A DNA stretch of 64,000 nt from UBA6489 sp942490775. Lineage in GTDB: Bacteria; Patescibacteriota; Gracilibacteria; BD1-5; UBA6164. The notes beneath the pieces were generated by a model. The model was not told the origin of the DNA. It made no database searches and saw only the letters and a list, made by a program, of their open reading frames with translations. A program made the translations under genes and the position numbers. Each line of letters opens with the position of its first letter. Within the stretch, counting starts at the first letter, position 1. The stretch is taken from the NCBI GenBank assembly GCA_942490775.1, contig CALNYL010000009.1, positions 248,001-312,000 of the forward strand. The letters run 5' to 3'. Positions 41,530-50,497 of this stretch are shown here, piece by piece.

Positions 41530-43638
41530 TTACAGATACAACTTAGCATCTACAATTATACTATTATTTTCATTTGCAAACACTGGATTTATATCAATTT
41601 CATTAATCTCTGGAAAAGCTATAAATATACACATAACTTTGTATACAATATCAATCAGAGAATCAAAATCAACAGAAACATCTCATCTAGTTCAAGCCAA
41701 GATTGGATATCATTTTAGTTTAGTAAACATTTTTTTTATGTCTTCTTTACTAACTGGAGCTAATTTCATATGAACATCTTCATAAATATTTACAAAGATT
41801 CCTCACATTCAAACTATTAAAATATCTCAGAAACTTACATCTCTTTTCAGTCAGATAAATACCTCCTTTGACTCTGGAAGCATCTCTTGGAAAGTCACTC
41901 AATCTATCTTTGCATTTGGATGAAAAGATGCTACACTCTTTAAGATCCCCTCGTAAGACTCAACAGCCCCCTTCTTACTATCTATTCAGACAACAACTCC
42001 CCCACAATCAGTTTTATGTGCTATATCGGGACTTGCAATCTTAGCTACTAGTTTATTTTTTGATTCATCAAATATTTTTTCTACATCTGTTTTATTTTTA
42101 GCTAATTTATCTTCTAAAAATGATACTCAGAAAGTTTTAAATATCTTTGAAGTCATTTCATAATTACATAATTTCTCTTGCTTTGATAATTCAAGTTTTA
42201 TCTCTTCCTTTTTCTCTTTTGATAAACTAAACTCTGTAGAGATATTTTTGCAAAACATTTCCCTATCTAGTAAATCACTTTCCTTTTTCTCCCATTTCTT
42301 TTGTTTAATAAGTTCTCATAAGGCTCTGATTCATTTTTTAGGATAATCATATTCCATCAAATCATTTTGTTTTAATAGTCTTCTAGCTCCTAGAACTGAT
42401 TTATCTCACATAAAAGATACCATAGTAAAATATTCTGGATGTGCCTTTTCAAAATTAATTACTTTTGAAGCGATATGTTCCACATCTGTTGTAGTTTGAG
42501 GTGTTAAACAAACTAAAATTCAAACTTTTTCATTAAGCTTTGTAATATTTTCTAAAATATCTTTATATCTCACAGAGGTTGCATCTCATATAATATCTAA
42601 AGGATTATTCATACTTGAAGCCTCAGGCATATTTGTTTTTAAAATCTCTTGCTCTTCTGGTGAAAATATTTTTAAATCTACATTATTATATTCACAATGA
42701 TCCGTTGCCATAACTCAAGGTCATCAAGCATTTGTGATTATTGCTAACTCATTAGGAATTTCCTTTCAAACAGTTTTTGAAAAAGCATGAGCCCAAAGAA
42801 AAAAGTTTTCTAAAGCTGATGTTGTATGAACTCAAGCATCCCTAAAAGCAGTTTCCATAACTATATTTTCTCAAGACAAAGCTCAAGTATGAGAACTAGC
42901 TGCTGCTTGACCTTTTGAAGATATTCAAGATTTTACAAGAATTATAGGTTTTTTCTTTGTTAATCTTCTTGTTATTTCATAAAATTCTCTACCATTTTCT
43001 AAACTTTCTAGATAAATAACTATAACTTTTGTTTTTTCATCATTTTCTAGATTTTTAATTAAATCATTTTCGTTTAAATCAGCTTTATTTCACATTGAAA
43101 TTATTTTTGAAAAACCTAAATTCATTGTACTTGCCCAGTCAGTTAAAGCTACAGCCATAGCTCAGCTTTGAGAAATCATTGCTATATTTCAACTTATTAT
43201 TTCCTTTCATCAAAAAGATAAATTTAAGTTTTTATGAGCATCAATATACCCTAGGCAATTTGGTCAAAGTACTCTTATTCAATACTGTTTTGCTATACTT
43301 TTCATCTCCTCTTCTCACTCAATATTTCACATTTCTTTAAATCAAGCCGAGATTATAATAACTCTTTTTATTCATTTTTCTCCACATTCTTTTAGTGACT
43401 GATTAACAAACCTTGCAGGAATTGTTATAACAGCAATATCAGGAGTAAAAGGAAGTTTTTCAATGCTTTCATAGAAAGTTATATCATCAAAACTTCATCA
43501 TTTAGGGTTTACTCAAGCTTTTTTTCATCTAAAGTTTTTTATATTTTTTAGTAAATCATTTCAGATTTTCCCAGAAGCCTCAGAAGCTCAAATTATAGCT
43601 ACTGATTCAATTTCAAAAAAGTTGGTGTTTGTTTTCAT
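41530..43638 (-). CDS. Acetate-CoA ligase (ADP-forming), fused alpha-beta
   Basis: 702 residues. It converts acetyl-CoA + ADP + Pi to acetate + CoA + ATP. The N-terminal CoA-binding domain begins FFEIESVAIIGASEASGK and has PARFVNQSL and RVLGPNCLGY. The succinyl-CoA ligase-like middle carries the phosphohistidine loop SSHTGALSG near residue 255. The C-terminal ATP-grasp domain begins near residue 490 with IASPDIAHKTDCGGV and has VGMGGIFVNIYEDVHMKLAP. It is a single polypeptide of the archaeal-type energy-conserving enzyme. With PFL it makes ATP from pyruvate. Confidence 0.93.
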
Positions 43639-43651
43639 ATGGTGTATGGTG

Positions 43652-43677
43652 TTATATTATATTATATTATATTATAT
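43652..43677. repeat. TTATA microsatellite
   Basis: Five tandem TTATA units (GTTATATTATATTATATTAT and on) lie just upstream of the acetyl-CoA synthetase start and cover the stop codon of the DUF2442 gene. Slippage here would change the spacing of the leader without altering either protein. Confidence 0.65.
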
Positions 43678-43929
43678 TTTAAAATCAGATTTTACATCTT
43701 TTCAATTCTCATAAACAAAGTCAGGAGAAATATCTGCTCATGTAATCCAGTTTACAGTATTTCACTTTATCTTAAACATTTTAAAAATATCTTTTTGTTT
43801 AAGGGGTCTAAACATAAGTGAATCATTTTCAATATAGGGGGACATATCAAAAATTTTCTTAGCTCAATTTTCAAAGGTAGTTAATATAAGATAGTCTTTT
43901 ATATAATTTGCTTCTTTTATAAAATGCAT
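43672..43929 (-). CDS. DUF2442-like protein
   Basis: 85 residues. The pattern ANYIKDYLILTTFENGAKKI, DMSPYIENDSLMFRPLKQKD and NTVNWITGADISPDFVYENG is that of DUF2442, a small fold often encoded just after DUF4160. The pair is suspected to be a toxin-antitoxin or regulatory module, without experimental proof that I know of. It starts 2 bases after the DUF4160 stop. Confidence 0.8.
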
Positions 43930-43931
43930 AT

Positions 43932-44204
43932 TTATTTTTTAGAAAATAAAGGGTTTATCTTTTTAGGAGTTTTCATATTTTGAACATCATCCCAAGCTTC
44001 TAATAGCTCTTCATGATAGAGTTCTGCCCAAGCTGTAACTAACTTTTCAATTTTAGATGGTAAATTTCATTCTAATATTTTCAGGTTATTCATAGAAATA
44101 TAACAACTATACTCGTTATAAATAACATGGAAATGGGGTGGATTATGGTCATTCCAGTAAACATAAATTTCAATACCAAAAAATTCAGACAATTTTGGAT
44201 TCAT
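43932..44204 (-). CDS. DUF4160 protein
   Basis: 90 residues. The core LSEFFGIEIYVYWNDHNPPH then FHVIYNEYSC, and LEGNLPSKIEKLVTAWAELY then HEELLEAWDDVQN, is diagnostic of DUF4160. Conserved His, Trp and Glu residues suggest a catalytic or nucleic acid role, but none has been shown here. It is paired with DUF2442 in one transcript. Confidence 0.88.
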
Positions 44205-44267
44205 AATTTTTTATTAGAGATTATAATATTTGCCATTTTATTACAAAAAAATATAAAATCAATTATT

Positions 44268-44996
44268 TTATCTCCTTATAAAAACATTTTTCATATATTT
44301 TTCTAAAATACTTTTTGCCCTAAGGCAATCTTCCATATTTGGAGGAAGTACATAATCAAGTTTGTATTTTATTCAAAGTTCTTTCCATTTATAAACTCCG
44401 AGTGTATGATATGGCAAAAATTCAAATCTTTCCATATTTTTAAAATCTTTTAAAAAATTTCATAAGTCATTTAAGTGTTTTTCATCATCTGTATATCAGG
44501 GAAGTAAAACATGTCTCACCCAAAAGTTTTTATTTATTTTTTCAAGATATTTTGCAAAGTTTAAAACCTTTTCATTTCCTACTCAAGTGAGTTTTTTATG
44601 CTCAGTATTATCAATATGCTTTATATCAAGCAAAACTAAGTCTGTATATTTTAACAGCTTTTTTACATTTTCGTTAAAAATATGTCAGTTTGTATCTATT
44701 GCTATGTTGTATCATAGTTTTTTTAATTCCTTGAAAATAGGAATTAATTCATTTGCCTGTAATAAACATTCTCAACCTGAGAATGTAAGTCATCAATTTT
44801 CACCAAAATATGTCTTTGATTTTTCAGCTAAAGAAACGATATCTTCTTTTGTCATTTCATCTCATCAAGATAGTTTTATTGTATCTGGATTGTGACAATA
44901 AAGACATTTCATTAGACATCATTGCATAAACACAACAACTCTTATTCACGGTCATTCATGAGTTCAAAAGGTTTCTATGGAGTGTACTTTTATCAT
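44268..44996 (-). CDS. pflA: Pyruvate formate-lyase-activating enzyme
   Basis: 242 residues. The radical SAM motif is GCLMKCLYCHNPDT (C-x3-C-x2-C). GIRVVVFMQ precedes it and LTFSGGECLLQ follows, typical of PFL activases. It uses SAM and a reduced 4Fe-4S cluster to abstract hydrogen from the PFL glycine. IDTNGHIFNENVKKLL and KNFWVRHVLLPGYTDD complete the fold. It lies two genes downstream of pflB on the same strand. Confidence 0.93.
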
Positions 44997-45056
44997 AGTG
45001 TTTTGGTTAGTTGGTTATTTTATGTATGGAAATCTAGTTATGAAATAAAAATCTTT

Positions 45057-45413
45057 TTATTTCTCCTCTTGATAAAATTCTATAATATTTCACTCTGTAT
45101 CTTCGGTTTGAAAAATTAAATATTTCTCTATTTTTTCTAAAGGCATAATTATTTTACACTTTTTGCTTTTTATAAGTTCCAGCATTTTATTTATATCATC
45201 AACTTCAATATTTGGTATAACATTATTCCCAATATAAACTTTTTCACCATCAATACTTGGATCAAAAAGTAGAAAAGATATATTTTCAAAATCAAATGAA
45301 CTCATTCTCTCGGATTTTGAAGAAACTTTAGTATCAAAAATATCTTCATAAAATCTCACTGCTCTGTTCATATCTTTAACTGTTATGTAAATTGCTTTAA
45401 TTTGTGGTTTCAT
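45057..45413 (-). CDS. VOC-family (glyoxalase/dioxygenase superfamily) protein
   Basis: 118 residues, a single VOC domain: IKAIYITVKDMNRAVRFYED, then SSFDFENISFLLFDPSIDG and NVIPNIEVDDINKMLELIKS. The metal-binding His/Glu positions are poorly kept (LIFQTEDTEGNIIEFYQ has the terminal Glu). It may be an antibiotic-binding or lyase-type member, but the ligand is unknown. It sits between pflA and a metallophosphoesterase. Confidence 0.85.
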
Positions 45414-45484
45414 TTTAAAATTAGGTTATTTTTTCTAGATTTTATTCGATTAGAACTTCTTTAATTAAATTTCTATTTAAAAAT

Positions 45485-46291
45485 TTAGATTTTTCTAAAA
45501 GCAACTTTTATATCCTTATTATCTATTTCAACTAAGGCATATTCTTTTGTAGACTCTCAATTTCAATTATTTTCCGAAAAAGAACCGACATTACAATGTA
45601 ATATTCAGTTTATTAAAGAAATATGAGGGAAGTGAGTATGTCAATTAAAATAAGCAATTACTTTTTTAGAATTTTCAATAATTTTTCTTACTTTTTCATA
45701 ATTTTGTGGAAAGACTCTTGTAGTATCTCAAGTAGGCCAATATGGATTTTTTGAAATATCTTGATCATCTATAGGAAAATGACAATAAATAATACATTTA
45801 TTTTTTGAGTTATTTAAAATTTCTTCCAACCAAATTACTTGTTTTTCATCAAAACGATATTTTTGTCACCAAACTATTTCTCAATTTATTTTTCACTCTC
45901 TATTTCAATCAAGAACAATATGAGTATATCATAATAATTCAAATGAATAATACATTTTTTCATATCAATTTATTTCAGTAACATCTTTTCTATCAAGTTC
46001 ATAATCAATATCATGATTTCAAGCAACATTAAAAACAGGTTTTCAAGAAGCATTTAATAATTTTAATCATTCTTTATACAAAATTATATCTTGATCTTTA
46101 TTTTTAGTTTCTCTAATTAAATCTCATAAATTTATTATAAAATCAATACTTTCATTTTTTATAATATCATTTATTTTTTCCTTACATTTTTCAAAACTAG
46201 ATCAAAAAGTATTAATATAATCTGGTCATTTAATCCTTTCATAATTACAATCATCTCAACTATGAATATCTGTAAAAGCAATAAACTTCAT
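45485..46291 (-). CDS. Calcineurin-like metallophosphoesterase
   Basis: 268 residues. All metal-binding motifs are present: FTDIHSG (D-x-H), NLGDL (GD), AGNHD (GNHD/E), YCHFP and NGHTH (GHxH). The family hydrolyses phosphomono- or diesters with two metals. No signal peptide is seen, so it is cytoplasmic. It is downstream of pflB with a 26-base gap, and a physiological link is not clear. Confidence 0.9.
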
Positions 46292-46317
46292 ATTATTTTT
46301 TTAGAAATTATTAAAAA

Positions 46318-48549
46318 CTACATCTTCTCATGAAAAGTCCTCTCAATCACCTCCTTTTGATGAGCCTTTGAAAGCCTATTAAAAATAACCGCATATCAAG
46401 AAACCCTTATCGTCAATTGTGGATACTTCTCTGGATTATTATAAGCATCCAATAACATCTCCCTATTCATAACATTCACATTTAAATGATGAGCCTCATG
46501 TGAAAAATATCATCAAATCATATTAACCAAATTCTCAACCTGCTCACCTTTATCAATTCACAAAGCAGTAGGAATAATTGAAAAAGTATTTGAAATACCA
46601 TCTTGAGAATATTCATAACTAAGCTTCGCTACTGAATTCAGAGAAGCAATAGCTCACTTAGAATCTCTTCAATGCATAGGATTTGCTCAAGGTGCAAAAG
46701 CCACTCAAGTCTTTCTTCAATCTGGAGTCGCTCAAGTATTTTGACCATACATTACATTTGAAGTGATTGTTAAAAGAGACAAAGTAGGCTCTGCATCTTT
46801 ATAGGCTTTATATTTTTTTAACTCATTAGAAAAATACTCAGTAATCTCTTTGGCTATATCATCAACCTTATCATCATCATTTCCATACATTGGGAAATCT
46901 CAATTAATCTCAAAATCTGTTGTGATTCCATTTTCATCTCTAATTGGTTTTACTTTTGCATATTTTATAGCAGACAAACTATCAGCAATTATTGAAATTC
47001 AAGCAGCTCCATAAGCTATATCAACTCAATAATCAGTATCGATGAAAGCCATTTGAGCTCTTTCATAATAATATTTATCATGCATATAATGAATACAGTA
47101 CATAGTTTTAGCATAAACTCTAGCAACTTCTGTCATTACTATTTTAAAATTAGCTAAAACTTTATCATAATCAAGAATTTCATCTTTTTCTGTAGAGGCA
47201 CGATTTATCGTGTCTTTTTCTATGTAGACACGATCAATCGTGTCTCTACCTATAATCTGTTTTCCATGAACTTCCTCTTTACCTCAATTTATAGCAAGAA
47301 GAAGTGCTTTTGGTAAGTTACATCTAGCTCAAAAATGTTGAATTCTTTTTCAAATATTTTGATAAGAAACACAACAAGCTATTCAATAATCATCACCTCA
47401 TCTACATTTTCTCATAACATCATCATTCTCATATTGAAGAGAAGAAGTATCAATTGAAACTTTTGCACAAAAGTTTTTAAATCAAACTGGTAAATCATTA
47501 CTCCATAAAACAGTTAGATTTGGTTCAGGAGAAGGACCTAAGTTGTAAAGAGTTTGTAAAAATCTAAACGAGCTTTTTGTCACTTTTGTTTTTCAGTCAT
47601 TAAACATTCAACCAATAGACTCTGTAACCCAAGTTGGATCTCAACCAAATATATCATCATAAGCTCAAGGTCTAAGATGTCTTACTAGTCTTAGTTTCAT
47701 AACAAAATGGTCTATAATTTCTTGAGCATCACTTTCTGTTATAACTCAATTTTTTAAATCTTGTTCTATATAAATATCTAAAAATGAAGAAACATTTCAT
47801 AAACTCATTGCCGCTCAATCTTGTTCCTTTACTGCAGCCAAATAAGCAAAATATACCCATTGAACAGCTTCCATAGAATTTTCTGCTGGTTTTGAAACAT
47901 CAAATCAGTAAGATTCTGCCATTTTTTTAATATCTTTTAATGCTAGATATTGTTTTGTTAATTCTTCTCTTAATCTTATTTTATCATCATCTAAAGGATC
48001 TGTTAGTTTTTTATAATCAGCCATTTTTTCTTCCATAAGTTTGTCTGTTCAATACAAAGCAAGTCTTCTATAATCTCAAATAATCCTTCATCTAGCATAA
48101 TTATCAGGTAGTCAAGTTATTATATGGGTTTTTCTATATAATCTTGATTCTTCATCATAAACTGAAAATACTCAGTCATTATGATTTTGAGCATATTTAA
48201 AAATATCTTTTACTCTTTCTGGTAATTCATATCATTTTTCTTGTAGAGCCATTTCAACAACTCTAACTCAACCAAAAGGTTTTATAGCCCTTTTTAGAGG
48301 TGCATCTGTTTGTAATCAAACTATTTTTTCTAAATCTTTTTTAATATATCATGGTTTGTGTGCTGTAATATTTGAAATATTTTCATTATCAACCGAAAGA
48401 CATCAGTTGTTTTTTCTTTCTTCTTTTAATAATCTTGAACATTCTTCCCATAATTTTTTTGTAGCCTCTGTTGGTCAAACTAAAAAGCTATCATCTCATG
48501 TATAAGGAGTTATGTTCTCATATACAAAATTTCTTACATTTATAGTCAT
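46318..48549 (-). CDS. pflB: Pyruvate formate-lyase
   Basis: 743 residues. It splits pyruvate and CoA into acetyl-CoA and formate using a glycyl radical. The active-site Cys pair is in YGIACCVSYQN. The radical loop RVSGYAVIFNRLSK is 26 residues from the C-terminus, as in E. coli; its Gly (codon 46396-46398) is UGA. SIDTSSLQYENDDVMR upstream is family-typical. A segment (GRDTIDRVYIEKDTINRAS) is encoded by a palindromic repeat at 47192-47248 and is not part of the normal family; it lies in a surface-likely loop. With PflA and the acetyl-CoA ligase nearby it forms a fermentation unit. Confidence 0.95.
47192..47248. repeat. In-frame palindromic repeat inside pflB
   Basis: Two hairpins, GCACGATTTATCGTGTC and GACACGATCAATCGTGTC, are enclosed by GTAGAG and CTCTAC. 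The 57 bases keep the PFL frame (19 codons). Repeats with TTATCGTGTC-type cores occur in other bacterial genomes as dispersed intergenic elements. Confidence 0.7.
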
Positions 48550-49190
48550 ATTATAATAATTAATTATTAAAATCTTTTTTTGCTTTTAAATAAATTTATC
48601 CAAAGGGCTAAAGCTCCTCTGTTGACAAGCTATTGTTATTCTCATACAAATTTATTTCTTTAAGCTATCTAATTTTAAGTATTTTTTGAAAAAATAAAAG
48701 TTTTTATTTATGAAAAATCGTAGAGAGTATAATACATTTTGTGCATCGTTGGAAATATCTAATGAATAATTTTCTGAAAGAAAAGAATAAAAATAGAAGA
48801 ACAAGAAAATTTAATGAGAGCCAATTTATTTTGACCAATTTATATTTTTCAGAAAGTTGTTAAGGTATTGAAAAAGCAAATTCAGAAGATTTTATATTTT
48901 TCTAAAAAAAATGTGAAAAAAATCGCAACCATAAATTTTTTTACATTTTTTAGATTTTTCTTGCTAAAATTAACAATTTTAATATACTCTTGGCATAAGG
49001 TGAAGAAATCTTTACAAAAAATAAATGAAAAATTACTTATAATAGCCTTTGTTTTACCTTCTATTTAGATTCTATTGAAGGTTTTTTTATGTTATTTATA
49101 GCCTTATAAAAACAGAGAAACACCTAAAAACTTCCTGATTTTCAAACATCCCCCAATCTAAAATAAGCTTAATATAATAAATTTATAAAC
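48550..49190. other. Gene-free stretch between pflB and rpoD
   Basis: No convincing gene is seen in 641 bases. It holds the second copy of the dispersed repeat (48718-48763), AT-rich promoter-like DNA (for example TTGCTA and TAATAT near 48962), and a hairpin ACCTTC/GAAGGT with seven T at 49054-49092 that looks like a terminator. An unannotated small RNA ending there is possible. The remainder shows nothing. Confidence 0.4.
48718..48763 (+). repeat. Dispersed 42-base repeat, copy 2
   Basis: TCGTAGAGAGTATAATACAT and the rest match copy 1 at 41350 with one difference (GCATCG for GCATTG). It lies upstream of pflB, whose start faces away on the reverse strand. Confidence 0.75.
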
Positions 49191-50495
49191 ATGACAAAAA
49201 TACAAGACCCTAAAAAAGTTAATTGAACAATACAAGAAATGAATCTAGACTCTGAAGTTCTGAAAAAATTATATGAAAAAAGAGAGAAATGAGAAGAAGT
49301 AGAAATGATAAAAAAGGAAAAAAACTGAAAAAGAATGCCCATAGATAGGAGTAAAGACAAAAGAAGAATATGAAAAGGAATGAAAAAATTTATTGACAAT
49401 GAAATAGATGAAAAAATATTAGAATGAGTACCAGAGGAGGTCCAAGAATTAATGAAAAAGTGAAAGAAGCAATGAGAAATTACACAAGATGAATTAATGG
49501 AAGCTATTCCAAATGCAGAAGACGATTTAGATTTATTAGATACAATTTATACAAAATTTCTTCAATTAAAAATAGACATAGTAGACAATTTAAGTAGTAA
49601 AAAACTTTTTGGTAAAAAGAAAAGTGAAAAAGATTGACACGATGAAATTATGAATTCTGTATCTCTTTCAGAGATAAGTGATGATTCAATCAGGATGTAT
49701 CTAAATGAAATATGAAGAGTAGAACTTTTGACAGCAGAAGAAGAGATTTACTTATGAAAGAAGATAAAAGCGGGTGATCAAGAAGCTAGAAAAAAACTAG
49801 CAGCAGCAAACCTTAGACTAGTTGTAAGTATTGCTAAGAAATATATGTGAAGAGGATTAAGCTTATTAGATTTAATTCAAGAATGAAATGTTTGACTATT
49901 TAGAGCAGTTGATAAATTTGATCCACTTAAATGATTTAAATTTTCAACTTATGCTACTTGGTGGATTAGACAATGAGTAACCAGAGCAATAGCCGATCAA
50001 GCAAGAACAATAAGGGTTCCTGTTCATATGATAGAAACTATAAACAAATTTACTCATACATATAGAAGATTAACACAAGAACTTACAAGAGAACCTTTGA
50101 TGGAAGAATTAGCAACAGAAATGGATATTGATATCAAAAAGGTTAGACAAATAATGAGAATTAGCCAAGATATATTAAGCTTGGATTCTCCTGTATGAAG
50201 CGAAGAGGACACATCTTTGTGAGATTTCGTTGTAGATACTAAAAATCAAACACCAGACGAACAAACTAATATGAACTTACTTAAAGAAAATTTATATAAG
50301 ATGCTTGATTTCTTAACTCCTAGAGAAAGAAAAATAATAATAATGAGATTCTGACTAGATGGTTGAGATATACATACACTAGAAGAAGTGTGAAGAGAGT
50401 TTTGAGTAACAAGAGAAAGAATCAGGCAAATAGAAGCAAAAACACTAGAAAAACTAAAAGAACATCCAAATGCTGATAAGATAAAATTCTTTTAA
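49191..50495 (+). CDS. rpoD: Primary RNA polymerase sigma factor RpoD
   Basis: 434 residues. An acidic N-terminal region 1.1 remnant precedes region 1.2 (SDDSIRMYLNEIGRVELLTA), region 2 (LVVSIAKKYMGRGLSLLDLI, NVGLFRAVDKFDPLKG, FKFSTYATWWIRQGVTRAIA), region 3 (RVPVHMIETINKFTHTYR) and region 4 (LDFLTPRERKIIIMRFGLDG, HTLEEVGREFGVTRERIRQI). These are complete, so it is the housekeeping sigma. Its stop is two bases from the stop of the convergent surface-protein gene. Confidence 0.95.
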
Positions 50496-50497
50496 TC

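Noticed and set aside
43652..43677. CRISPR or iteron-type array
   Set aside because: The five-base TTATA units are a simple microsatellite; there are no spacers and no cas genes or rep gene nearby.
48868..49068. 66-codon forward frame between pflB and rpoD
   Set aside because: It has no ATG start, is rich in Phe/Lys/Ile typical of random AT-rich DNA, and contains no recognisable motif.
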